Source: an uncultured Paracoccaceae bacterium
GTDB taxonomy: Bacteria; Pseudomonadota; Alphaproteobacteria; Rhodobacterales; Rhodobacteraceae
NCBI GenBank assembly: GCA_951812615.1
Contig: CATOSU010000002.1
Span: 1,364,001 to 1,428,000 of the forward strand
Length of the DNA: 64,000 nucleotides
Direction: 5' to 3'
Position 1 is the stretch's first letter; each line of letters starts with the position of its first letter. This document shows positions 44,980 through 53,348 of the stretch, piece after piece. The position numbers were made by a program, and so were the translations under genes. The notes under the pieces are model-generated. The model had not been told where the DNA came from and did no database searches. It worked only from the letters and a program-made list of their open reading frames with translations.

Positions 44980-45025
44980 GCGGGGGGCTGGCCCCCCGCT
45001 TTGGTCGGATCGCGGATGCGATCCG
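44980..45025. repeat. Two tandem GC-rich hairpins before the second dehydrogenase
   Basis: GCGGGGGGC (44980-44988) and GCCCCCCGC (44991-44999) form a nine-base-pair stem with a two-base loop; CGGATCGC (45006-45013) and GCGATCCG (45018-45025) form a second stem with a four-base loop. They fill the 112-base gap between the methyltransferase and the second dehydrogenase. The preceding TTTGTCCAAATACTCCGGGG looks like a recurring Rhodobacterales intergenic element. Partial termination or mRNA processing is possible. Confidence 0.7.
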
Positions 45026-45049
45026 AACCCCGGCCAGGGAGAACCTGCA

Positions 45050-47494
45050 ATGACCCTTCCCACTCAGGCCCGCGTCGTGATCATCGGTGGCGGCGTTATC
45101 GGCTGCTCTGTCGCCTATCACCTGGCGAAACTGGGCTGGTCCGACGTTGTTCTGCTCGAACGCAAACAGCTTACCTCGGGCACCACCTGGCATGCTGCCG
45201 GCCTCATCGGTCAGCTGCGCGCCAGCTCGAACATGACCAAGCTCGCGCGCTATTCTGCCGAGCTTTATCTCGGTCTGGAGCAGGAAACCGGCGTCGCCAC
45301 CGGCCTGCGGCAGGCCGGCTCGGTCTCTGTCGCGCTGACGGCTGAACGGCTCGAGGAACTGACCCGCAACGCTGCCATGGCCCGCGCTTTCGGTGTTCCG
45401 GTCGAAGAATTGTCGCCCGCCGAGGTCAAATCGAAATACGGGCACATCAATCTCGATGGCGTAACCGGGGGCGTCTGGCTGCCCACTGACGGTCAGGCAG
45501 ACCCGGCCAACATCGCGCTTGCCATGGCCAAGGGTGCCCGCCAGCGCGGTGCGGTGGTGGCCGAGCGGACAAAGGTCACCGCGGTCCGGCGCGACGATCG
45601 CCGGATAACGGGCGTGGACTGGCAGACCGAAACCGGCGAAACCGGCCATATCGCCTGTGACATGGTGGTGAACTGTGCCGGCCTGTGGGGCCACCGGGTC
45701 GGCCGGATGCTGGGCACCAATGTGCCGCTGCAGGCCTGCGAGCATTTCTACATCGTGTCCGAGCCGATTTCCGGTCTTTCCCGGATGCCGGTTCTGCGCG
45801 TTCCCGACGAATGCGCCTATTACAAGGAAGACGCCGGCAAGATGATGCTGGGCGCGTTCGAACCGGTGTCGAAACCCTGGGGCATGGACGGCATCCCCGA
45901 CAGTTTCGAGTTCGACCAACTGCCCGAGGATTTCGATCACTTCGAACCGATCCTCGAGGCGGCGGTCAACCGGATGCCGATGCTGGGCACGGCCGGTATC
46001 CACACGTTCTTCAATGGCCCGGAGAGCTTCACGCCGGATGATGCCTATCACCTCGGGCTGGCACCCGAGATGGACAATGTCTGGGTCGCCGCCGGCTTCA
46101 ACTCAATCGGTATTCAGTCCGCCGGCGGTGCCGGTATGGCGCTGGCGCAATGGATGGAGGACGGTGAAAAGCCGTTTGATCTGGGCGATGTGGACATCTC
46201 CCGCATGCATCCGTTTCAGGGCAACCGGCGTTATCTCGTCGACCGCGCCACCGAAACCCTTGGCCTGCTTTACGCCGACCACTACCCCTATCGTCAGAAA
46301 GCCACGGCCCGCGGGGTGCGCCGCACGCCGTTTCACGCACATCTGGCCGAAAACGGCGCGGTGTTCGGCGAACTTGCCGGCTGGGAGCGCGCCAACTGGT
46401 TCGCCCGCGCCGGGCAGGACCCGGTGTATGAATACAGCTGGCAGCGGCAGAATTTCTTCGAAAACGTCGCCGAAGAAGTCAACGCAGTCCGGAGCAATAT
46501 CGGCATGTATGACATGACGTCTTTCGGCAAGCTCCGGGTCGAAGGTCCGGATGCCGAGGCGTTTCTGAACCATGTCTGCGGCGCGGACATGTCCGTGCCG
46601 GCGGGCAAGATCGTTTATACCCAGTTCCTCAACCCCAAAGCCGGGATCGAGGCCGACGTCACTGTCACCCGGCTTTCGGAAACCGCATATCTGGTCGTGA
46701 CCCCGGCCCTGACCCGGCTGGCCGATGAAACCTGGCTGCGGCGGCATCTGGGCGAGTTCCGCGCGGTCGTGACCGATGTTACCGCGGGCGAAGGTGTGCT
46801 TGCGGTGATGGGCCCCAATGCCCGCACCCTGATGCAGGCGGTTTCGCCGAACGACTTTTCGAATGCCGCGAACCCTTTCGGCACGGCCCAGGAGATCGAG
46901 CTGGGCTTCGGGCTGGCGCGCGTGCACCGGGTTTCCTACGTGGGCGAGCTGGGCTGGGAAATCTATGTCGGGTCCGACATGGCCGCTCATGCGTTTGAAA
47001 CCCTCTGGGCCGCCGGGCGGGACATGGGGCTGAAGCTCTGCGGCATGCACATGATGGACAGCGCCCGGATCGAGAAGGCCTTCCGCCATTTCGGCCACGA
47101 CATCACCTGCGAGGATCACGTGCTGGAGGCGGGTCTCGGGTTCGCCGTGAAAACCGCCAAGCCGGACTTCATCGGCCGCGACGCGGTTCTGCGCAAGAAA
47201 GAGCAAGGGCTGCAATGCCGGATGGTGCAGTTCCGGCTGACGGATGCCGAACCGCTGCTCTATCACAACGAACCGATCCTGCGCGACGGGCAGATTGTCG
47301 GGTACCTCAGTTCCGGCGCCTACGGGCACCATCTGGGTGCAGCGATCGGCATGGGGTACGTGCCCTGCGCCGGGGAAACGGCGGATCAGCTTCTGTCTTC
47401 GACCTTCGAGATTGACGTCTGCGGTACCCGAGTCGCAGCACAGGCATCGCTGAAACCACTCTATGATCCGAAGGCGGAGCGCACCCGCGCCTGA
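45050..47494 (+). CDS. Dimethylglycine/sarcosine dehydrogenase-like FAD oxidoreductase (second copy)
   Basis: From ATG 45050 the protein is also 814 residues and has the same architecture: ARVVIIGGGVIGCSVAYHLA, His48 in TSGTTWHAAGL at the covalent FAD position, a DAO domain to ~395, and GcvT domains (~435-814: DMTSFGKLRVEGPDAEAFL, YVGELGWEIYVG, SARIEKAFRHFGHDI). It is clearly diverged from the copy at 41603, so the two may act on dimethylglycine and sarcosine in turn. Upstream in-frame sequence belongs to the methyltransferase region and was not used. Confidence 0.92.
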   Translation: MTLPTQARVVIIGGGVIGCSVAYHLAKLGWSDVVLLERKQLTSGTTWHAAGLIGQLRASSNMTKLARYSAELYLGLEQETGVATGLRQAGSVSVALTAERLEELTRNAAMARAFGVPVEELSPAEVKSKYGHINLDGVTGGVWLPTDGQADPANIALAMAKGARQRGAVVAERTKVTAVRRDDRRITGVDWQTETGETGHIACDMVVNCAGLWGHRVGRMLGTNVPLQACEHFYIVSEPISGLSRMPVLRVPDECAYYKEDAGKMMLGAFEPVSKPWGMDGIPDSFEFDQLPEDFDHFEPILEAAVNRMPMLGTAGIHTFFNGPESFTPDDAYHLGLAPEMDNVWVAAGFNSIGIQSAGGAGMALAQWMEDGEKPFDLGDVDISRMHPFQGNRRYLVDRATETLGLLYADHYPYRQKATARGVRRTPFHAHLAENGAVFGELAGWERANWFARAGQDPVYEYSWQRQNFFENVAEEVNAVRSNIGMYDMTSFGKLRVEGPDAEAFLNHVCGADMSVPAGKIVYTQFLNPKAGIEADVTVTRLSETAYLVVTPALTRLADETWLRRHLGEFRAVVTDVTAGEGVLAVMGPNARTLMQAVSPNDFSNAANPFGTAQEIELGFGLARVHRVSYVGELGWEIYVGSDMAAHAFETLWAAGRDMGLKLCGMHMMDSARIEKAFRHFGHDITCEDHVLEAGLGFAVKTAKPDFIGRDAVLRKKEQGLQCRMVQFRLTDAEPLLYHNEPILRDGQIVGYLSSGAYGHHLGAAIGMGYVPCAGETADQLLSSTFEIDVCGTRVAAQASLKPLYDPKAERTRA

Positions 47495-47664
47495 TCTACA
47501 CCGCGCGGGCCGGCTGCGGCCGGCTCCTCTAAACAGGTGACCCATGGCCGGGTTGCTACGCACCTGCGTATTGACCGGGTCGGCACGCCAGGTGCGATAT
47601 CGGACGACCCGCTGCACTCTGCCATGAGCGGGCCCGTTCCCCGGTTTCGTGCAAGGTCCGTGCC

Positions 47665-49932
47665 ATGTCCAATTACAGTTGCCCCACCATCGATTTCGTG
47701 TTTCTTCAGGATCTCTCCGGGCCCTACACCGATGACCTGCCGGTCCTGCAATCCCAGATTGCCAATGTCATTGGCACTGTCCAGAGCATCGACCAGAGCG
47801 CCCATTTCGCAGTTGCCAGCTTCATCGACAAACCTGACGGCACCTTCGGCGCATCAGATGACTACGTCTATGAAACCGAGCTGGTCCTGACCAGCGACAG
47901 CGCCGCGGTGATTGACAGCGTCAATTCGCTCTCGACCCAGAGCGGTGCGGATGTCGAAGAGGCCCAGCTCGAAGCCCTGCTGCAGGTCGCTCTGCGCGAA
48001 GACGAGATCGGCTACCGCCCGGACAGCCAGCGTATCGTGATGCTGTCGACCGACAGCGCCTATCACGAGGCCGGCGATTTCGCGGCCGCCGGCCCCAACA
48101 ATGGCGACGCGGTCCTCGACGGCGGCGGTCTCGGCGAGGATTACCCGGAAATCGCCCAGGTCGCTGCTGCGCTGGCAGCCTCGGGTGTGTTTCCGGTGTT
48201 CTCCGTCACCGCGGCCGAAGCTCCCACCTACCAGGCGCTGGTCGATGAGCTTGGCACCGGGGCGGTGGTGATCCTCAGCTCCGACAGTTCCGACTTTGCT
48301 GATGCTGTGCGCACGGCCATTGCCCTGTCCTGTGGTCACGTGACCGAACAGGGCACGGAACTGGACGACATCCTTGAAGGCACCGAGTTCGAGGACGGCT
48401 TGTTCGGCCTCGGCGGCGATGACGACCTGCGCGGACGCGACGGCACCGACCTCGTCGACGGCGGATCCGGCAACGACACTGTGCATGGCGAACAGGGCAG
48501 TGATGACGTTTACGGCGGCACCGGCGACGACAAGGTGTATGGCGGCGGCGGCAAGGATTTCCTGTTCGGCGGCCTCGGCGATGACACGCTCAAAGGCGGC
48601 GGTGGCAAGGACACCTTTGTCTTTAACCCTGATGACGGCAATGACGTCATCAACAAGTTTAAGGACGGCACGGACATCATCGATCTGTCCACCTTCCACC
48701 AGTGGGAAGGTAAATACGCGGTGACCACGGCCGTGCAGGACGGCAAACATGTGGTGATGACGCTGCCGGACGGCACCACCATCACCCTTAAGAAGTTCAG
48801 CCTCGCCGATCTTTCGCTCGACGACGTGATCCTGAATCCGGTCGACGATGCCCCGACCGCTGTTGATGACGCGGTCACGGTCACCGAAGGGCAGACCATG
48901 GTTCTGGACGTGCTGGCCAATGACAGCGACATCGACGGCGACGCGATCACCATTGTGTCGGTGACCGATCCGCTGAATGGCACGGTGTCGGTCAATGCCA
49001 GTGGCGAAGTTGTCTACACCGCCGCCGGGTCCGTTCTGGGGCCTGACAGCTTCACCTATACCATCAGCGATGGCGATCAAACGGACACCGCCACCGTGAC
49101 GGTTTCGGTTTTGCCCAACCTCAACGGGGACGACAGTGACAACTGGATCACCGCCACGGACGCGCCCGAACTGATCGACGGCGCCGGTGGCAACGACACA
49201 ATCAGCGCGCTTGGTGGCGATGACACCGTGACCGGCGGCACGGGCCGCGATTCGATCGACGGCGGCGCTGGCAATGATTTCATCGACGCCGGGTCCGGCA
49301 GCGATGTGATCGTCGGTGGCCCGGCCACCGGCAACGATCTGTTCGACTCCGACACGATCAGCGGCGGCAACGGCTATGATACCATCTCGGGCGGCTGGGA
49401 CAGCGACCTGCTGAACGGCGACAAAGGCAATGACAGCGTGATGGGTGATGCCGGCGACGACGCCATTTTCGGCGGCGATGGCAACGACACGCTGGACGGC
49501 GGCACCGAAGATGACGACATCGACGGCGGCGCCGATGACGACCTGATCTTCGGCGGGTCGGGCAATGACCAGATCGAAGGCGGCTCGGGCAACGACACGG
49601 TGGACGGCGGCTCGGGTGATGATGAATTTATCGGGTCCGGGGACACCAAGGCCGGCCTGTCCGATGACGACCGCTTCACCGGCGGGTCGGGCGCGGATGT
49701 GTTCATTTACGAGTTTTCGGTGGAGCGGAATCTGACCGGCGACGATGTGATAACCGATTATGATGTGGCCCAGGACCTGATGGAATTCGACGGTGAGGTC
49801 GAGGTCACCCTGACCGATACTGCCGACGGGGTGCTGATCCAGCAGCTGAGCGGCGGCTCGATCCTGGTTCTGGACGTGCTGGTCGACGACATCCGGGGCA
49901 CGATATCGGGACTATTCGAGATCGACCTGTGA
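47665..49932 (+). CDS. Secreted RTX protein with integrin-like VWA and Ig-like domains
   Basis: The 755-residue protein has no N-terminal signal peptide, as in type I secretion substrates. Residues ~1-225 resemble a VWA/integrin-beta I domain (TIDFVFLQDLSGPYTDDLPV, later RIVMLSTDSAYHEAGDF). Residues ~230-340 carry GGxGxD calcium-binding nonapeptides, ~390-485 an Ig/cadherin-like domain (PTAVDDAVTVTEGQTMVLDV-type), and ~490-680 a second RTX block. The C-terminus is beta-rich with DVLVDDIRGTISGLFEIDL, like type I secretion signals. An adhesin or protein-binding role is likely. No ABC exporter is nearby. Confidence 0.85.
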   Translation: MSNYSCPTIDFVFLQDLSGPYTDDLPVLQSQIANVIGTVQSIDQSAHFAVASFIDKPDGTFGASDDYVYETELVLTSDSAAVIDSVNSLSTQSGADVEEAQLEALLQVALREDEIGYRPDSQRIVMLSTDSAYHEAGDFAAAGPNNGDAVLDGGGLGEDYPEIAQVAAALAASGVFPVFSVTAAEAPTYQALVDELGTGAVVILSSDSSDFADAVRTAIALSCGHVTEQGTELDDILEGTEFEDGLFGLGGDDDLRGRDGTDLVDGGSGNDTVHGEQGSDDVYGGTGDDKVYGGGGKDFLFGGLGDDTLKGGGGKDTFVFNPDDGNDVINKFKDGTDIIDLSTFHQWEGKYAVTTAVQDGKHVVMTLPDGTTITLKKFSLADLSLDDVILNPVDDAPTAVDDAVTVTEGQTMVLDVLANDSDIDGDAITIVSVTDPLNGTVSVNASGEVVYTAAGSVLGPDSFTYTISDGDQTDTATVTVSVLPNLNGDDSDNWITATDAPELIDGAGGNDTISALGGDDTVTGGTGRDSIDGGAGNDFIDAGSGSDVIVGGPATGNDLFDSDTISGGNGYDTISGGWDSDLLNGDKGNDSVMGDAGDDAIFGGDGNDTLDGGTEDDDIDGGADDDLIFGGSGNDQIEGGSGNDTVDGGSGDDEFIGSGDTKAGLSDDDRFTGGSGADVFIYEFSVERNLTGDDVITDYDVAQDLMEFDGEVEVTLTDTADGVLIQQLSGGSILVLDVLVDDIRGTISGLFEIDL

Positions 49933-50000
49933 GGGCGGCCAACGAACGGGAACCTTTTTGTGGATTCACGTGTTTTCAGACAGTTGACCCGATGCTGTAG

Positions 50001-50426
50001 TCAGGTCAGCGCCTCCTTGAACTTCAGGAAGCGTGCATCCTTCATCACCCGCTGGTTCATCGCCTCGCGCAGCGCCCCGACGGTCTTGTGCGGCCTCATG
50101 ACAACCTCGAAATCCTGAATCAGGCCATCGTCGTTCAGGGTGATCAGATCGACACCGACCGCATCGAATTCGCCAACCTTGCACTGAAACTCCAGCGCCC
50201 AGTCCTTGCCGGATCCCATGATGCGCCGGTAACGGAAGTCCGAGAAAACCGCGCCGACATGTCCAAGAACAGCCGCAACCGGTTCGCGCCCGGTCCAGGT
50301 TGCCCAGTAGGTCGGCGGTTGAAAGCGCACAGTGTCGCTCAGAAGCGGACCGATCGCGGTATCATCGCCGGCGGCGACAACGTCCAGCATTTCAGAAATC
50401 GTCGGGTGAAGGTTTTCAAAGGTCAT
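50001..50426 (-). CDS. SnoaL/NTF2-like protein
   Basis: The 141-residue protein has the NTF2-like cone-fold pattern: PTISEMLDVVAAGDDTAIGP at the N-terminus, LSDTVRFQPPTYWATWTGRE and later DFEVVMRPHKTVGALREAMN. It is small, soluble and has a polar pocket signature, but members range from enzymes to carriers. Function cannot be assigned. It is divergent from the rluA-type gene, and a short inverted repeat lies between them. Confidence 0.78.
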   Translation of the reverse strand: MTFENLHPTISEMLDVVAAGDDTAIGPLLSDTVRFQPPTYWATWTGREPVAAVLGHVGAVFSDFRYRRIMGSGKDWALEFQCKVGEFDAVGVDLITLNDDGLIQDFEVVMRPHKTVGALREAMNQRVMKDARFLKFKEALT

Positions 50427-50490
50427 CGGTAATTCCCACTCCTGAGAATGGCCCGCCCGGGGCCCTCAGGCATTCAATGCCCGCCCGCGG

Positions 50491-50509
50491 GTCAAACGGC
50501 AAGTTTGAC
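50491..50509. promoter_or_regulatory. Short inverted repeat between divergent genes
   Basis: GTCAAAC (50491-50497) and GTTTGAC (50503-50509) form a perfect seven-base inverted repeat with a five-base spacer. It lies between the SnoaL-like gene and the RluA-type gene. It could be an operator or a hairpin; there is no T-run. Confidence 0.35.
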
Positions 50510-50581
50510 GGGCCGTCACCCGGCCCGTGATTTCCTTTCCGGGCTGGAAACCCCGGCACGCCTGTGCGACCACCCCACACC

Positions 50582-51235
50582 ATGTCGGTTTCTCAGGATT
50601 ATGCCCCGCCACAGGACCCGCTTGAGGTTCTGCACGACGACGCGCAGCTTGTTGCGGTGAACAAGCCCGCGGGGCTTCTCAGCGTTCCGGGCAAGGGCGC
50701 GCAGCTTTCTGATTGCCTCCTGTCGCGGATTCAGGCGGTTTTTCCCGATGCCTTGCTGGTGCACCGGCTGGACCGTGACACGTCGGGGGTGATGGTTTTC
50801 GCGCTGACCCCGCACGCACAGAGGCATCTGGGGCTGCAGTTCGAAAAACGCTACACCAAGAAGACCTATGTCGCCCGCGTGGCCGGCGAACTGAGCCCGA
50901 AGACCGGCACGGTCGACCTGCCGCTGATCGTCGACTGGCCGAACCGGCAGTTGCAGAAAGTGTGCCACGACACCGGCAAACCTGCGCAGACCGACTGGCG
51001 CGTGATGCGGCAGGGCAATGGCGAAACCCGGGTCAGGCTGATGCCCAGAACCGGGCGAAGCCACCAGTTGCGGGTGCACATGCTGGCGCTTGGTCATCCG
51101 ATCCTCGGCGACCCGCTTTATGCGTCGGACACGGCGGATCAGTACCCGCGCATGATGCTGCATTCCGAAGAACTGCGCCTGAAGAACCCCGAGGGCGGGA
51201 TCGCGATGTCTTTCCGGGCCAAGGCACCGTTCTGA
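50582..51235 (+). CDS. RluA-family pseudouridine synthase
   Basis: The 217-residue protein from ATG 50582 has the catalytic motif LLVHRLDRDTSGVMVFAL with Asp64, preceded by VNKPAGLLSVPGKG and followed by RTGRSHQLRVHMLALGHPIL. No S4 domain is present, which fits RluA (23S rRNA U746 and tRNA position 32) more than RluC/D. The exact target is inferred. A GTG six codons upstream is a less likely start. Confidence 0.9.
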   Translation: MSVSQDYAPPQDPLEVLHDDAQLVAVNKPAGLLSVPGKGAQLSDCLLSRIQAVFPDALLVHRLDRDTSGVMVFALTPHAQRHLGLQFEKRYTKKTYVARVAGELSPKTGTVDLPLIVDWPNRQLQKVCHDTGKPAQTDWRVMRQGNGETRVRLMPRTGRSHQLRVHMLALGHPILGDPLYASDTADQYPRMMLHSEELRLKNPEGGIAMSFRAKAPF

Positions 51236-51242
51236 CCGGGAT

Positions 51243-52082
51243 TTACACCGGAACCCGGATCCACCCGTCGGGCAGAATGTCGGGATTGTTCAGCTTCGGA
51301 TCACCGAACCACCGCTCCGGCCCGGCGACCCGCTTGTCCGGACGCGTGTTCAGCCACGCCGCCCACCACGAAAACGAGGAATTGCCGATGATGTTGTGCC
51401 GGCACAGCGACATCAGGCGCATATCCTCGAAATCCGTGTCCGGACCGTTGAAATCCACCACCACCTTTTCACAGGGCAGCGGCAGATGCGACTTGGCCCA
51501 GTCCGGGTCGTCCGAAAAGACGTAGACCACCGGATCGGCAATACCTTCGCGCAGCCGCTCCAGCGCGGCGAGATAATAGGCCTCGTCGCAGACCGCATGC
51601 TGTCCCAGCGACAGGTAGTCGCCCCGGCGCACGTGCAGGGCAATTGCCGGCGTTTCGGCGATACGCTGCGCCATGTCGGCATTCCGGGTGTCGGTAAAAC
51701 CGGGGAACAGGAAATCGCTGCGGATCAGGTCGGCGACATGGGCAAAATACCTTTCGCATTGCCAGTACCCGTGAAGGTAACTCGGATCGTCAAAGCGTTC
51801 GATCCCGGCGTTGTACCCCAGATGGCGTTCCCGCCGGAACCGCGGTGACAGGCCGAACAAACGCCAGATCAGGTAGCCAGGCAGGTTCTGCCGTGGCGGC
51901 GGCAAATCGGGTGCCTCTGCCAGCGGCAGGTCGAAAACGCGGGTCAACACGCCTTCGCCGCGCGCAATCGCCTCCCGGTCGTCCAGCGCAACGGGCACAC
52001 CCAGCCGGGCGGCCAGCCCACGCGCCGCCGCGTATTGAAACATCTGATTGCCCAACCGGCCATGCAGCCTGCAAATGATCAT
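51243..52082 (-). CDS. GT11-family alpha-1,2-fucosyltransferase-like protein
   Basis: The 279-residue protein from ATG 52082 opens MIICRLHGRLGNQMFQYAAARGLA and contains the GT11 signature HVRRGDY at 150-156, YVFSDDPDWAK and the SSFSWWAAWL motif. GT11 enzymes transfer fucose (from GDP-fucose) to surface glycans. No polysaccharide biosynthesis genes lie nearby, so the acceptor is unknown. The upstream in-frame extension of twelve codons is not supported by the family. Confidence 0.88.
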   Translation of the reverse strand: MIICRLHGRLGNQMFQYAAARGLAARLGVPVALDDREAIARGEGVLTRVFDLPLAEAPDLPPPRQNLPGYLIWRLFGLSPRFRRERHLGYNAGIERFDDPSYLHGYWQCERYFAHVADLIRSDFLFPGFTDTRNADMAQRIAETPAIALHVRRGDYLSLGQHAVCDEAYYLAALERLREGIADPVVYVFSDDPDWAKSHLPLPCEKVVVDFNGPDTDFEDMRLMSLCRHNIIGNSSFSWWAAWLNTRPDKRVAGPERWFGDPKLNNPDILPDGWIRVPV

Positions 52083-52127
52083 GCCCGTGCCTTGCCTGCT
52101 GTGCCCGGCAAAGTCCACATCTGCGGT

Positions 52128-53180
52128 TCAGTTCAGCGCTGTTATATGCGCCCGCCCGCCGCCAACCGGTTCGGTCGATGTGGTGACACGCCCGCCCGCC
52201 TGCGTGGACAAGCGCGACCGCTGCACCCCGCGGGCCCACAGCGTCCGGCTGATGGCCTGCGCCCGTTGCTGTGCCAGCGTACCGCTGTTGTCTTCGCCCC
52301 GTGCCACCAGCCCGTCGATACGGACCCGAACCGACGGGCACCGCACCAGCGCGTCCGCGTAGGCCTCGATCAGTGGCATGCTGTTGTCTGCGATGCGTGC
52401 GCTCAGCGGTTCGAACCGGACGGAATCCAGCCGCCCCAGTGTCAGGATACGGGCAAGGCAGGTCTGTTCGTCGGGGTCCTTGGCGTTCCAGACCGCAATC
52501 CGGGCTGCAGCCGCTTCGACCGACACGGCCTCGGTCTGCGGCACCGGCAGCTTGCTGTCTTCTTCCTCGGGATTGCGGGTAAAGGTGAAGTGGAAGCTGA
52601 CAATGGCCAGCGGCGAAATTTCCACGCTCGCTGAGTCCTCCAACCGCTGCAGCCCGTCAAACAGGTCGAAATCGCTGACACCGACAAAGATCGGGTCGGT
52701 ATTGGACACCGACACGCGGTTTTCGTCGATCAGAAACAGCGTCAGCCGCTCGGTTCGGGTCACTTCTTCGCCATGCATCGACAGCGTGTATTCCATCGGC
52801 ACGATCTTGCGTTTGACCTCGGTCAGATCATTCAGGCTGCCGCGATCGATCCGCACCCGGATTTCCGCCATCGGGTGGCGATAGGTTTCAAAGAACAGAA
52901 ACCGCAGCCGCACATTGCGAATATCGACATAGGTTTCGACCGAATTCAGCAGCACCCGCACCAATGCATCGCCGCTTTCGTCGATCACACCGCTCAGTTC
53001 GGCGAAATGGTTGGTTTCCGCGATATAACCCCGTTTCAGAGAGATAAAGCGGAGTTCCGACGCGGATTTATCCAGCGTCCATCCGCGCTCGAAAGGGTTC
53101 GTATCCAAGGCGGAAACCGGCGCGGTCGGAAAGGCCAAGCCAAGGATCAGAAAGACACCAAAAAGAAAGAAACGGGCCAA
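52128..53180 (-). CDS. Periplasmic protein with YceI-like and OmpA-like parts
   Basis: The 350-residue protein has a signal peptide (MARFFLFGVFLILGLAFPTAPVSA, before LDTNP). Residues ~30-200 resemble a YceI-type lipocalin-like barrel (WTLDKSASELRFISLKRGYI, LNDLTEVKRKIVPMEYTLSM). Residues ~255-348 look like an OmpA-type peptidoglycan-binding domain (VRFEPLSARIADNSMPLIEA, VRIDGLVARGEDNSGTLAQQ, AQAISRTLWARGV). The OmpA part suggests anchoring to the cell wall. It lies beside the caspase-like gene and the Exb/Ton operon next to the T6SS locus. Domain calls are by pattern, not by search. Confidence 0.65.
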   Translation of the reverse strand: MARFFLFGVFLILGLAFPTAPVSALDTNPFERGWTLDKSASELRFISLKRGYIAETNHFAELSGVIDESGDALVRVLLNSVETYVDIRNVRLRFLFFETYRHPMAEIRVRIDRGSLNDLTEVKRKIVPMEYTLSMHGEEVTRTERLTLFLIDENRVSVSNTDPIFVGVSDFDLFDGLQRLEDSASVEISPLAIVSFHFTFTRNPEEEDSKLPVPQTEAVSVEAAAARIAVWNAKDPDEQTCLARILTLGRLDSVRFEPLSARIADNSMPLIEAYADALVRCPSVRVRIDGLVARGEDNSGTLAQQRAQAISRTLWARGVQRSRLSTQAGGRVTTSTEPVGGGRAHITALN

Positions 53181-53348
53181 GACACATCCGGGAGTTGCAA
53201 CGCACTACTTCGCCAATCTAGCGGCGGGTTAATCGCAGTTTCAACAAAATGTGCCCGTATCACAGAATATTATGTGGAAATCGGACCCCGGCGTTGCGAA
53301 CATCACGGTATGGCCGGTGGCGGGTAAGGATTTGGGGAACACGTTTGA

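Noticed and set aside
48340-49700. Tandem DNA repeats or CRISPR-like array
   Set aside because: The periodicity comes from protein-level RTX nonapeptides (GGxGxD); the DNA units are not identical and there are no spacers.
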